Shown: positions 20,573-29,150 of the stretch, one piece after another
How positions within the stretch are numbered: position 1 is the stretch's first letter
Layout of the letters: each line of letters starts with the position of its first letter
From: Candidatus Pantoea bituminis
Lineage (GTDB): Bacteria; Pseudomonadota; Gammaproteobacteria; Enterobacterales; Enterobacteriaceae
NCBI RefSeq assembly: GCF_018842675.1
Contig: NZ_JAGTWO010000005.1
Coordinates: 186,001 to 250,000 of the forward strand
Direction of reading: 5' to 3'
Length of the DNA stretch: 64,000 bases
The notes under the pieces: model-generated
The model's input: only the letters and a program-made list of their open reading frames with translations
The model's database searches: none
Told to the model about the DNA's origin: nothing
Program-made: the position numbers and the translations under genes

Positions 20573-20603
20573 TTCCCACTACGCGACTTTGTCGTGGTGG
20601 GAA
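20573..20603. terminator. Hairpin after the nitroreductase gene
   Basis: TTCCCACTACG pairs with CGTGGTGGGAA around a short loop, 10 bp after the stop codon. There is no clean T-run afterwards, so it is a probable but not certain terminator. Confidence 0.5.
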
Positions 20604-20753
20604 TTGCCCTTCCCCTCTCGTTTCCTGCCTCTTTCAACGTCATAACACGAATTTGCATCACGCCACCCCTTTATCAGCTGAGCGACATTGTTGTATTAAT
20701 GGCATTCAGGATTGCGCTTTACTGCCGACTCAGCCATTAAGGGATCATAAATA

Positions 20754-21440
20754 ATGAAAATTGTTATTCCACTCTATCAAGGCGTCACGCAACTCGACTT
20801 TACCGGACCTCATCAATTTTTTAGCCGTCTACCCGAGACAGAAGTCATTGCTGCCTCGCTGGGAGGCGAGCCGATTAAGGCTGATAACCTGGTGTTCAGT
20901 GAACTGCAGGATCTGAGCCAGATTGAATCCTGCGATTTACTGTGTGTACCCGGCGGCGGCGGCTGTTTGCTGGCAATAGCGAACAGCGACTATATGTCGC
21001 ATATACAGCGTCTCGCTCAACAGGCTCGCTATATTACCTCGGTCTGCACCGGCGCATTGATTCTCGGCGCGGCGGGTTTGCTGAAAAATAAGCGGGCTGC
21101 CACCCATTGGGCCTGGCGTGAAAAGTTAGCCTGTTTTGGTGCAATTCCTGATGATGCGCGGGTGGTTAAGGATGGCAATGTTATTACTGGCGGCGGCGTA
21201 ACAGCGGGAATTGATTTTGCGCTGGTGGTTATCGCTGAGATTTATGGTGAGGAGATGGCACAACGTATTCAGTTGGGTCTGGAATATGCGCCAGCACCGC
21301 CCTTTAATGCGGGACGACCAGAAACAGCGCCTGCTGAAGTTGCGGCTTCTATGCAACAACGGATGACAGAATCGAACCTTGAGCGCTGTTCCGATCCCCG
21401 ACTACCTGCAGCGCTGCGCGATCGCTTATTAGGCCGCTAA
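20754..21440 (+). CDS. DJ-1/PfpI family protein, isonitrile-hydratase-like
   Basis: 228 aa. The glutamine-amidotransferase-like fold is indicated by DLLCVPGGGGC and the nucleophile elbow SVCTGALILGAAGLL (Cys98), with GGVTAGIDFALVVIAE after it. This matches the InhA/isonitrile hydratase branch rather than the AraC-fused type, as no DNA-binding domain follows. Members hydrate isonitriles or act as glyoxalase III-like enzymes. Its role here is unknown. Confidence 0.84.
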   Translation: MKIVIPLYQGVTQLDFTGPHQFFSRLPETEVIAASLGGEPIKADNLVFSELQDLSQIESCDLLCVPGGGGCLLAIANSDYMSHIQRLAQQARYITSVCTGALILGAAGLLKNKRAATHWAWREKLACFGAIPDDARVVKDGNVITGGGVTAGIDFALVVIAEIYGEEMAQRIQLGLEYAPAPPFNAGRPETAPAEVAASMQQRMTESNLERCSDPRLPAALRDRLLGR

Positions 21441-21511
21441 GCGAAAGGGTTAAGGCGCTGCCGCTGTGGAGCCCCCGGCTAAAGCGTTGTTATCCTTAAG
21501 AACAGCGCTTT

Positions 21512-21988
21512 TCATCGCGACAAATTGATGACCATGTCAGTGCATTTTAAGTGGGCTTGCGCCAGCCTGGAATAATAATGGCCTTCCTGCACAGCAACGA
21601 ATCCGTGCTGCTCATAAAAAGAGACCGCATTGGGGGTGGATGAAAGAGTGAGATGCGATATTTGACGCTTCCTCGCCTCAACTTTGATCGCATTGATGAT
21701 CAGGCTAGCCAGACCTTTGCCGGCGTAGTGCGGAAGCGTGAATATTGCCTCAACGCTATTGCTCGCAAGGTCAAGAAAACCCGTAGCCACAGGTGAACCT
21801 TCGACGCCATCTATCACAAAAAACGGATTGGCTGAAATCACCGATCTGAAGCTGGCAGGCATAGCGTCTGGCGTCCAGGCCGTTACAATGGCAGCGTCAT
21901 AAACTTCTGCGCAGCCACGGCGAATGGCCAGATTTCTAATCTTCCAGAGAATTTCTGCTTCATTAGGTGATGCCCGCCTCACTTTCAC
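21512..21988 (-). CDS. GNAT-family N-acetyltransferase
   Basis: 158 aa. It starts MKVRRASPNEAEILWKIRNLA and has the acetyl-CoA loop LPHYAGKGLASLIINAIK (Q/RxxGxG/A-like) and FYEQHGFVAVQEG near the end. The family transfers acetyl groups to small amines or protein N termini. It is monocistronic and convergent with the PfpI gene. The substrate is unknown. Confidence 0.84.
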   Translation of the reverse strand: MKVRRASPNEAEILWKIRNLAIRRGCAEVYDAAIVTAWTPDAMPASFRSVISANPFFVIDGVEGSPVATGFLDLASNSVEAIFTLPHYAGKGLASLIINAIKVEARKRQISHLTLSSTPNAVSFYEQHGFVAVQEGHYYSRLAQAHLKCTDMVINLSR

Positions 21989-22165
21989 AGCACTCTCCTT
22001 TCAAGATGTTTACGCATGAATTCTGTTGGCTCAGTAAACCATTAAAGCGAATCAAAATGCCACCGCAGAGAAAGAGCCGCTGGATTACCGCCTCTTTCTC
22101 CAACATTCACTCAACCTGTTTCTGACTTCTATAATCAATCTCAGCAAATAGATGAGGACGTCTCA

Positions 22166-22957
22166 ATGATCAAAGTATGCGCGACATGCGGTACATCTTA
22201 TGAAGAGCAAGCAGTGAAAATAGAACACTGCAAAATATGTGATGATGAGCGTCAGTATGTGCCCGCTACCGGACAAAAATGGGTACCGTTATCAGCCCTA
22301 CAAGAGAGTCATTCGAATAAATGGCAGTCACATGCAGAGAATTTATTGAGTATTAAAACTGTGCCCAATTTCGCTATTAATCAGCGAGCTTTTTTACTGA
22401 GGGCACCAGAGGGAAATGTGTTGTGGGATTGCATCGCGAACCTTGATCAGGCCACTAAAACGCTGGTGGATTCGCTGGGCGGAATCAGCGCCATTGCCAT
22501 TTCCCATCCTCATTACTACACCACCATGCAAGAGTGGGCAGAGGCGTTTAACGCCCCCATCTACCTCCACGCCAGTGACAGTGAATGGATCATGCGTAAC
22601 AGTGCTTTCATACGCCTTTGGCAAGGCAATGAACTGGAACTGATGCCCTCTGTAAAACTCCTGCGTCTGGGAGGACACTTTGCCGGCGGCTGCGTGCTTC
22701 ACTGGAACAGCGGCGATGGTATTCTGCTTGCGGGCGACATTGTTCAGGTCACGCCCGGCGCAGATGCCGTCTCGTTTATGTGGAGCTACCCCAATATGCT
22801 TCCGCTGCCCGCAGCAGTGGTGAGTGAAATGACACGCCGCCTTTCTGGCATCCACTTCAACCAACTTTATGGAGCATTTGAAGGGCAAGACATTCACGAC
22901 AGTGCACACGATATTGTGCTGCGCTCAGGTGAAAAATATATTGCCTGTCTTCAGTAA
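22166..22957 (+). CDS. MBL-fold metallohydrolase with N-terminal zinc ribbon
   Basis: 263 aa. The N-terminal 25 residues form a CATCGTSYEE ... CKICDDE four-cysteine knuckle. The rest is metallo-beta-lactamase-like: the usual HxHxDH is replaced by SHPHYYTTMQEWAEAF, then HASDSEWIM, GGHFAGGCVLHW and LLAGDIVQV. The missing Asp/His in the first motif suggests altered metal binding. Such proteins occur in many enterics and streptomycetes but lack an assigned reaction. GAGGACG precedes the ATG. Confidence 0.82.
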   Translation: MIKVCATCGTSYEEQAVKIEHCKICDDERQYVPATGQKWVPLSALQESHSNKWQSHAENLLSIKTVPNFAINQRAFLLRAPEGNVLWDCIANLDQATKTLVDSLGGISAIAISHPHYYTTMQEWAEAFNAPIYLHASDSEWIMRNSAFIRLWQGNELELMPSVKLLRLGGHFAGGCVLHWNSGDGILLAGDIVQVTPGADAVSFMWSYPNMLPLPAAVVSEMTRRLSGIHFNQLYGAFEGQDIHDSAHDIVLRSGEKYIACLQ

Positions 22958-23013
22958 CCTGCCTTTAAGATAGCGTTAACGCAGCACGTAAATATCTGGC
23001 ATAAGGAAAATGC

Positions 23014-23565
23014 ATGCACCTTGATGACATCAGCTCAAACAGATTGCTCTATCGCCGCCTTACTCTTGATGACTGGCCGTTCTTTTTAGCGCTGAATCAG
23101 GACAGGTCGGTGATGAAATATATTTCAGACCCGCGCAGTGAAGATGAGATTAGAGAACATGCTTTTGATTGCCGAATAGCGGAGTGGCAAAAAGGGTGTG
23201 ATCATTGGCTTTGCCTGTTGATGCATGAAAAAACGTCAGGTTTGCCCGTTGGCGCAACAGGTTTTATTGATCGTGGTGAAGGCATTGCTGAAGTCGGTTT
23301 TGTCCTTTCCGCCGCGTTTCAGGGAAAAGGCTATGGCATTGAATCTCTACAGGCCCTGATTGAATTTTCTTTTAAGCAGCATGATTTCAGAAAGCTGGTT
23401 GCCACCGTAACGGCAGGCAATGAAACATCAAAAAGAACCTTAATAAAGGCAGGATTTCTCCAAGAAGGCACTTTGCGGCGCAACTATTATCTTGACGGAG
23501 AGTGGCAGGATGACTGGATATTTGGGCTGCTAAGGGAAGAGTATTTGGCTGAACACGAAAAGTAA
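23014..23565 (+). CDS. GNAT acetyltransferase, RimJ/RimL type
   Basis: 183 aa. It has the RimJ/RimL-like start LYRRLTLDDWPFFLALNQD, GFIDRGEGIAEVGFVLSAAF, the acetyl-CoA loop QGKGYGIESLQAL and NETSKRTLIKAGFLQEGTLR. The family acetylates ribosomal protein N termini or small amines, including antibiotics. It stands 56 bp after the MBL-fold gene in the same direction and may share its transcript. Confidence 0.86.
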   Translation: MHLDDISSNRLLYRRLTLDDWPFFLALNQDRSVMKYISDPRSEDEIREHAFDCRIAEWQKGCDHWLCLLMHEKTSGLPVGATGFIDRGEGIAEVGFVLSAAFQGKGYGIESLQALIEFSFKQHDFRKLVATVTAGNETSKRTLIKAGFLQEGTLRRNYYLDGEWQDDWIFGLLREEYLAEHEK

Positions 23566-23622
23566 TCTGAAGCGTTTATATTATTGATTTATATTCATTT
23601 ATTGCATATGCATTAACCATCA

Positions 23623-23651
23623 CCTCACTGTTTTGAAGAAAAACAGTGAGG
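23623..23651. terminator. Long perfect hairpin downstream of the acetyltransferase
   Basis: CCTCACTGTTTT pairs exactly with AAAACAGTGAGG across a 5-nt loop, 57 bp after the acetyltransferase stop. No T-run follows on the plus strand. It could be a terminator or an RNA 3'-end stabiliser. The rest of 23566-23902 has no gene. Confidence 0.5.
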
Positions 23652-23902
23652 GAGACGCTGAATAATGTAGAACGGAATAAACGATAGCATTCACGGAATA
23701 TATAAAATTTCATTTGCAGAAACAAAAAGTAATAACACAATGAAAATAACTCGCTGTATAAAAATGCGATCGCTTTGCAGTGTTTAAATTAATTTCGCGC
23801 TACGCTTGCAGGCTTTTAAAGCTTGTCTATTATTAAGTCTGTACGACGCGCATGACCGAGTTAATATGGTTATGCAATATAAACTCTTGAGGAGAACATA
23901 AT

Positions 23903-24067
23903 ATGACTCAGCACAGAGGCGGATCAGGTAACTTTGCAGACGACCGTGAAAAAGCAAGCTCAGCCGGTAAGAAAGGCGGACAGCATAGCGGCGGCAATTT
24001 TAAAAATGACCGTGAAAAAGCGTCCGACGCAGGGAAGAAAGGCGGGCAAACCAGCCGCCGCAGTTAA
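23903..24067 (+). CDS. KGG-repeat stress-induced protein (YciG/GsiB-like)
   Basis: 54 aa with a strong GAGGAGA ribosome site 9 bp before the ATG. The sequence is a tandem duplication of one unit: GGSGNFADDREKASSAGKKGGQ, then GGNFKNDREKASDAGKKGGQ. This is the KGG motif of general stress proteins (E. coli YciG, YmdF; Bacillus GsiB). It is highly hydrophilic, glycine- and lysine-rich, and probably intrinsically disordered, with a hydrophilin-like desiccation or stationary-phase role. It is too short for many gene finders. Confidence 0.9.
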   Translation: MTQHRGGSGNFADDREKASSAGKKGGQHSGGNFKNDREKASDAGKKGGQTSRRS

Positions 24068-24283
24068 TAAGCCATGAATCATCTCGCTTATTATTAGAGG
24101 CAAAGGATTGCCTCACTCTTTGCTTGTTTTACTGAATAGATGTCTCTTTTAGTTAATAGATAAATACTTCCGCTAACTGATTGAATAATCATAACTACTT
24201 CCACAATCAATGTCGCCGCCTCTCACGATAGCACAGCGCCTGACCTGTCTATGATTGATTTATTATTGAAAGAAATTCACGCA

Positions 24284-24721
24284 TTCTGATCATCTGCAAT
24301 TACCTCCCGTTACACAACGATCTTAAATATTTCTCTATTAAAAACGGCTCTTCTGGTCTGTGAATCTCTCTTCCCTGCACCCTACGCCTCCGGCAGAAAA
24401 TATTTCCCTCTCCTTTATTTCCGATTAATTTTAGCAGCACTCAATAAAGATGGTTTAAAGAGCAGTTACACCCTGTCATGGCGAAGTTATATTTATCGAT
24501 CACACTTTGGCGGCAACCAGAGTTCTGAGGCAGGAAAACCGGACAGCTACATTTCGTTATTAATTAAAAAAGATATGCTCCGTGTTGATATTAACCCAAT
24601 CAATGGAAGCTGAGCGTGGGTGAAGCCTTTTTGGCAAACAGTGATTAATTTTGAGGTACTGAACGTGGATTACTCTGGATGGAACAAATTCGAGCTGACA
24701 AGCGCTCCTGATCTACGTTGA
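24284..24721 (+). pseudogene. Decayed protein-coding remnant of unknown family
   Basis: One frame reads protein-like sequence from about 24284 (SRYTTILNISLLKTALLVCE) through NQSSEAGKPDSYISLLIKK to a TGA at 24611-24613. It continues in the same frame (VKPFWQTVINFEVLNVDYSG) to a second TGA at 24719-24721. The stretch after the first TGA still looks like real protein, so the gene carries a nonsense codon, and no start codon with a ribosome site is visible. The family was not recognised. The preceding bases 24068-24283 hold no gene. Confidence 0.5.
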
Positions 24722-24732
24722 GTCATTCAACA

Positions 24733-24767
24733 AAAAAGGCTTTCTGAAATAGTCAGAAAGCCTTTTT
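24733..24767. terminator. Bidirectional Rho-independent terminator
   Basis: AAAAAGGCTTTCTGA pairs with TCAGAAAGCCTTTTT around a short loop, with A/T runs at both ends. It separates the remnant to the left from the DUF1275 gene whose stop is 13 bp to the right. Confidence 0.88.
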
Positions 24768-24779
24768 ATCAGTACAACA

Positions 24780-25511
24780 TCAATACAACTTTTTGCCGGC
24801 CGTTTGCAACGTTATTGCGATAGCGCTGGAAGCAATGATCATCAGAGAAACACCCAATACAATCATGGCATTGAAGCCAAACGACTTGAATAAAAGCAGC
24901 CCGACAATACAACCTGACAAAAACGAAAATATCGTCGTCAAATGCGTGTGCAATTGCTTCTGATAAAAACGACGATTGCTGGCATCTTCTCGCGAAATAA
25001 ATGAAGTCAAATAGGAACCAAAAGCAATCCCGGCATCGGTTAAGGTTCCGGTAACGTGCGTTGAACGTACACGGCCATTTGAAAGTTGGGTTGAGGTTGA
25101 GTTGTGCACCCCCATCAAGAACCCCAATAGCACCAGTACTTCGCCGTTATAACTCGGCGAGTAGAATACGGTTTCAAAAACCGAGGCAGCAGTTAATGCC
25201 ATTCCTTCAAAAAGAATAATCAGGCAATAAATGGTCCGCATTTTTCGCTGCTGCCCGGCAAACACAGCGAAGCGTGCCGTTGTACAACCAATGACAAATG
25301 CAGTTATCAGTACCGCTAAAAAAAGCAGGCTATGAAGATCTGAAGTAGAGACCTCAGACGAAATTTGTGAAGCGTTCCCCGTCATGTGTGAAGGAAAAAA
25401 ACCAAAGGCACCGAGCGCCATTGCATTTAATATTCCCGCCGTCGTCGCCAGCACCAAAGCCAGATAGCGATCTTCAGTGTGCGATCTTACGCGCTTCTTT
25501 TTTATTAGCAC
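24780..25511 (-). CDS. DUF1275 (YoaK-family) inner-membrane protein
   Basis: 243 aa from a GTG at 25511, which has GGGGAA just upstream. A longer TTG start at 25595 is possible but has no ribosome site and adds a non-homologous tail. About six hydrophobic segments are present, with family signatures GFFPSHMTGNASQISSE near the N terminus and MGVHNSTSTQLSNGRVRSTHVTGTLTDAG in the middle. DUF1275 proteins are widespread inner-membrane proteins without an established substrate. Monocistronic. Confidence 0.84.
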   Translation of the reverse strand: MLIKKKRVRSHTEDRYLALVLATTAGILNAMALGAFGFFPSHMTGNASQISSEVSTSDLHSLLFLAVLITAFVIGCTTARFAVFAGQQRKMRTIYCLIILFEGMALTAASVFETVFYSPSYNGEVLVLLGFLMGVHNSTSTQLSNGRVRSTHVTGTLTDAGIAFGSYLTSFISREDASNRRFYQKQLHTHLTTIFSFLSGCIVGLLLFKSFGFNAMIVLGVSLMIIASSAIAITLQTAGKKLY

Positions 25512-25797
25512 ATTATTCCCCGATAAGATTTTTGCGATGAAAAGGAAACAACTAATGTGTTGTAAGCATAATAAAGAATACAACCTAATGCGCAATGTGC
25601 TTGCTATTACAGAATACTCTTACTATTTAACTCTTTGATTTAGTGGTTATTTTAAATTTCATTCAGCTTACTTGTAGAAGTGTAAATATTCTACGCCCTT
25701 TTCTCATCCACGTGCGTTTATGTGTAGAAAGTTATTTAAGTAGCGGCTAAGTTTAGAAACTAAATAAAGTGTCAAATAACAGCTTCCCACTTAGCCA

Positions 25798-26187
25798 TTA
25801 ATTCACCATCAACTCTCTGAGTCGTGCAAGAAGCCACTGAAGGGCAGGAACGTTGTCGCGCCGTTTGTGCCATAGCAAAGAAAGCGGAATATCTGGGTTT
25901 TTTACCGGGACGTCACTGCACATTAAACCGAAGGGTATCCCTTCCGCCGCTAATCCATCAGGAACGGTGGCTAAGGCAGGCATCTGTGTGAGATTTAACG
26001 GTAGCGCAGAAAAGTGTGATGAGACATAACGCACCCGCCGCTATAAGCCTTTCAGCGCCAGTTGTTGATCAATGGCGCTGTGGCTTGCGCCACGATACGA
26101 AACCAACAGGTGTTCATGGTCAGTAAAGGCTTGCAGTGAAAGAGGCGCTGTAGGCGCCCTTAAATTTTTCTGTACGCGACTTACCGG
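25798..26187 (-). pseudogene. LysR regulator remnant: C-terminal effector domain only
   Basis: Reading from the cupin stop codon at 26188-26190, the same frame continues as VQKNLRAPTAPLSLQAF, HEHLLVSYRGASHSAIDQQL and ALKGL. It meets a TAG at 26043-26045, then resumes RRVRYVSSHFSALPLNL to the stop at 25798. The order matches the C-terminal half of NodD/LeuO-type LysR effector domains. The DNA-binding half is absent and the remnant abuts the cupin gene, which suggests a deletion joined them. This is real decay, not just one indel. Confidence 0.7.
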
Positions 26188-26516
26188 CTAATCCACGATA
26201 AACAGCCTGGCACCAACAGACGTAGATGAACGGTGCGCCTCAGCATTATCAGCAACCTGATAACTGGTTCCTGGCGTCAATACAAACGTGCGGCCATCTT
26301 CCAGTTCAGTGTGCAGTTCGCCCTCAAAGCAAAAAGAATATGACCTTTTACACACCAGTGATCGGCCAGATAACCCGGCGAATACTCCACGATGCGCACG
26401 CGAATATCATTAAAACGTTGGGTTCGCCATAAGGCGCTGCCCTTTTCACCCGGATGCACCTCAGCTTCAATTTCATCCCAGTTTGTCATGCCAAACGGCA
26501 GGTTCTCAATTTTCAT
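26188..26516 (-). pseudogene. DHCW-type cupin protein, one-base frameshift
   Basis: The protein starts MKIENLPFGMTNWDEIEAE. WRTQRFNDIRVRIVEYSPGY, then LADHWCVKGHILF, are typical of the small DHCW-motif cupin family (here DHWC order). The frame breaks at about 26325-26328 (AAAG on the plus strand). One added base restores EGELHTELEDGRTFVLTPGT and QVADNAEAHRSST to a stop at 26188, about 109 aa. It is probably intact in the cell. Its function is unproven; such cupins often sit beside LysR or TetR regulators, and a LysR remnant adjoins it here. Confidence 0.8.
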
Positions 26517-26558
26517 CCGTGTTCCTTATTTGGTTAGCTGCACCTGCTTACCGATTTT

Positions 26559-26589
26559 TGAACGGCGTGCATGAACGTTCATCCGTTCA
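26559..26589. promoter_or_regulatory. Nested palindrome upstream of the cupin gene
   Basis: Inner palindrome ATGAACGTTCAT (26571-26582) is flanked by outer arms TGAACGG (26559-26565) and CCGTTCA (26583-26589). It lies 43 bp upstream of the cupin start. The symmetry looks like a TetR- or LysR-type operator. No TetR gene remains nearby. The rest of 26517-26885 shows no gene. Confidence 0.5.
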
Positions 26590-26885
26590 GCACCTCAGAC
26601 TACACGAGTTATTAAGAAAAAGGTTCTGAATCGACTTTACAGAAAAGCCCCTTAAATTCTCCCTAACCAAGGTGCGCGTTAAGCAGCAGTTTGAAATCGA
26701 TATCACCAGCTGGAGAAGGGTCAGACTTATAATGTGCCAGCAATATGCACCTTCTAAATCTCTTTTTTTGCATTCTAAAAAGCGAGCAACTGCCCGGCAA
26801 ATGAGGGTGACAGCAGGCTTACTTGCAATAAATAATGAACACAGCCCACGTCAATCTGACGTTTACTAACCTGGCCTTGGTATCT

Positions 26886-27359
26886 TTATTGCTCTTCAGC
26901 AGGCTCCTGTAACCCGCCTAACTTAATCAGCAGGCGTTTCAAGTCAGCAATATCCTGCACGTCCAGCCCTGCGGTCATCAACTTCTCGGCATTTTTTGCC
27001 TGCTCGATCATCCGCTCCATCATCATTTTGCCCTCTTCAGTCATTGTAACCAGCTTCCGACGACGATTAGCAGGATCAATCACCACGCTCAATAGCCCGC
27101 CTTTAGACATGCGTTCAATCACATATGTCCCGGTCGCTTTACCGAAACCGGCGCGGTGTCCCAACGTCTGCTGATCGCAGGTTGTCTCTTCTGCCAGCAC
27201 AACCAGGATAGCGTACTGCAAGGCTGACAAGCCGGTATCGACGCTTTGGTTCCAGCACGTCGAAGAGTGTTGCCCCGCGCGACGCACCAGATGCATTAAT
27301 GAGGTATCGCCGTGTGGCCACCGCGGAGCAGCGAGGATTAAGTCAGGATTATTAGGCAT
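26886..27359 (-). CDS. MarR-family transcriptional regulator
   Basis: 157 aa. A winged helix of MarR type is seen at LSALQYAILVVLAEETTCDQQTLGHRAGFGKATGTYVIERM, then a wing with DPANRRRKLVTMTEEGKMMMERM. MarR repressors respond to phenolic or other aromatic ligands and usually control an adjacent gene. Here the neighbours on both sides are remnants or a cupin, so the target is uncertain. A perfect 12-bp palindrome 31 bp upstream is a likely autoregulatory operator. Confidence 0.87.
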   Translation of the reverse strand: MPNNPDLILAAPRWPHGDTSLMHLVRRAGQHSSTCWNQSVDTGLSALQYAILVVLAEETTCDQQTLGHRAGFGKATGTYVIERMSKGGLLSVVIDPANRRRKLVTMTEEGKMMMERMIEQAKNAEKLMTAGLDVQDIADLKRLLIKLGGLQEPAEEQ

Positions 27360-27390
27360 TGACTAACGTGACTCCAGAAGCAGTAAATTA

Positions 27391-27402
27391 CAGTTCGAAC
27401 TG
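27391..27402. promoter_or_regulatory. Candidate MarR operator
   Basis: CAGTTCGAACTG is a perfect 12-bp palindrome ending 43 bp and beginning 31 bp upstream of the MarR start codon. The position fits autoregulation. The assignment is inferred. Confidence 0.5.
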
Positions 27403-27539
27403 ATACAGTTTTTACCGAAACTATAGGGTGGAGCGTGTTTCCAAAATAATGCGCATGGATAAGCATCTCAGGCGCTGCAAGTGGCGTTCAGGTTCGCTTC
27501 GCGCTGAAACATGTGGATGTTCAAATGCATCTGATCATC

Positions 27540-27850
27540 TCAAAATGGGCACACGCAACGATTTATAGGGAAACACCCTAAAGTGTACAAGACGTTGCCG
27601 CCCTCGCCTCTAAGAATGCCTGCGGCGGCACGCATGTAAATTCCATATGTGATCCAGGCAGCATTGCCTGCGTCGATAAGCGCAGCGCGATACGTGAGCC
27701 GTTTCAAAACGTGCGGGATATCGTATGTGGGGGCGATCCCAACCGCAAAACAGTTGCTCGCGCTGCACCGGCTCATCAAGAGCTGAAGCGGTTACAAACG
27801 GATGAGTAAGCAATGAAATGCCCGCCCGGATAGGATGGCTTTTGGCCGCT
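27540..27850 (-). pseudogene. Protein-like debris of unknown family
   Basis: Two overlapping minus frames show short protein-like runs (RAGISLLTHPFVTASALDEP in one; PTYDIPHVLKRLTYRAALID and GIYMRAAAGILRGEGG in the other) that would join only with frameshifts. There is no start codon with a ribosome site. The family was not recognised. It lies directly after the racemase remnant and probably belongs to the same decayed region. Confidence 0.35.
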
Positions 27851-28120
27851 GAGATCAAAGCCTGAATCACCGCATCCTGCGCATGAACACGCGTGGTATC
27901 AAAAAGTGGCACGCTGGCGTCGGTTGCATCCACCAACAAGATGATTTCATTACATCGCAGGATGATTGCTTATGCGCCCTGCTCCACCAGCTGTTGCATG
28001 ATCTGGCGATGTCGGCTGCGCGATCCAGGTTCAATCACGCCCAGGAACAGTTCCTGATAAATTACCTCATGCAGCAAAGTGCGGTCAGCGGCACTAGCAC
28101 AATGAAATGCGCGCCGGTTC
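27851..28120 (-). pseudogene. Aspartate/glutamate racemase remnant (C-terminal part, nonsense codon)
   Basis: Read on the minus strand: SAADRTLLHEVIYQELFLG, then HRQIMQQLVEQGA, a TAA, AIILRCNEIILLV, and DASVPLFDTTRVHAQDAVIQ. This matches the C-terminal third of Asp/Glu racemases (typically ADRTEVHRIIYDELCLG ... GCTEI ... VPLFDTT.IHA..AV). The catalytic Cys survives in RCNE, but a stop replaces one codon and the N-terminal two thirds are absent. It lies immediately downstream of the binding-protein gene. This is a true pseudogene. Confidence 0.7.
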
Positions 28121-29140
28121 TTATTCTGGCGGCAGCGCAGCCAGGATCCTTTTGGCGCCTTTTTCATCCAGCGGGTAATCATAAAATCGTTGATAGAAAG
28201 TTTGTGTGGCTTGAACAAGATTGAGGCCAGAAAAGAGCTCAGGATGCAGTATCTTCGCTGCCCACTGAATTTGCAGCGCCGCTTCGGTGCCATAACGATC
28301 CCACGGAAAAACACCGGCTGGATTTTGCAAGACCTGATGCTGTTTCACGGCTTTTAAACTCGCAAACAGCGATGCGTAGTCGGACTTCGCCCAATTTCCT
28401 GCGCCCTGACCAATGATGATCACATCAGGATCCCATTGAATGACCTCCTCTGGCGACACCTCTTTCATGTTTCCTTTAATCTGCTCTGCGACATTTTGTC
28501 CACCCGCGAGTGTTATCCAGGTGTCGATCAACGTATCACGTCCATCCACTTTTAACGGATGTAAGGATTGGATATGCAGCACGCGCGGGCGTTGATGAGC
28601 ATTAAGCCCCGCCGTCTTTTTACTAATGAACGCAATTTGCTGGTCCAGATAACGATTGTAATCTTGCGCACGCTGCATAGCTTGCTGAGTACCCACCACT
28701 TCAGCAGTGGTCAGTAAAGAACGCTTCATGCTCGCAAAATCATCGAAATTCATCATCAGCGTGGCAATGCCAGCCTGCCGATACGCGTCCGCCTGGGGAT
28801 CATTAGCAGGAACAAAAATCGCATCAACTTGACGGGCTATCAGCGCTTCGCTAGAGAAATCTTTGCCATGCACCTGAAGAGCCTGGTTGAGCGAAGGTTG
28901 AACAGTAAACATCCAGGGACGATCGTTGGGATGATTCACGGTCGCGACAATGCGATCGCCTGCACCTAATGTCATTAACAGTGAATGATGCGCATACCAG
29001 GCATCGGCGATCCGTTGGGCCGGTTTCACTACTTCAACTTTATTTCCAGCATCATCGCTCAATGTTTTACTCAAAACGTTAGTGCTTACTAACGTCATGG
29101 ATAGCGTGAGGCCAAGTGTTAACAACGTCTTGTGAAACAT
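28121..29140 (-). CDS. ABC-type iron-siderophore/cobalamin substrate-binding protein (FecB/BtuF fold)
   Basis: 339 aa with a signal peptide (MFHKTLLTLGLTLSMTLVSTNVLS). The class III periplasmic-binding signature is seen in DDAGNKVEVVKPAQRIADAW, VDAIFVPANDPQADAYRQAG and DTWITLAGGQNVAEQIKG, then VIQWDPDVIIIG. It captures a ferric siderophore or cobalamin-like chelate in the periplasm. The receptor gene lies 10 bp upstream on the same strand, so they form an operon. No permease or ATPase genes follow, so it must use a transporter encoded elsewhere. Confidence 0.87.
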   Translation of the reverse strand: MFHKTLLTLGLTLSMTLVSTNVLSKTLSDDAGNKVEVVKPAQRIADAWYAHHSLLMTLGAGDRIVATVNHPNDRPWMFTVQPSLNQALQVHGKDFSSEALIARQVDAIFVPANDPQADAYRQAGIATLMMNFDDFASMKRSLLTTAEVVGTQQAMQRAQDYNRYLDQQIAFISKKTAGLNAHQRPRVLHIQSLHPLKVDGRDTLIDTWITLAGGQNVAEQIKGNMKEVSPEEVIQWDPDVIIIGQGAGNWAKSDYASLFASLKAVKQHQVLQNPAGVFPWDRYGTEAALQIQWAAKILHPELFSGLNLVQATQTFYQRFYDYPLDEKGAKRILAALPPE

Positions 29141-29150
29141 AATTTTCCTG

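Noticed and set aside
22394..22909. 171-aa minus-strand frame inside the MBL-fold gene
   Set aside because: It lies fully opposite a clearly recognised gene and shows no domain or ribosome site.
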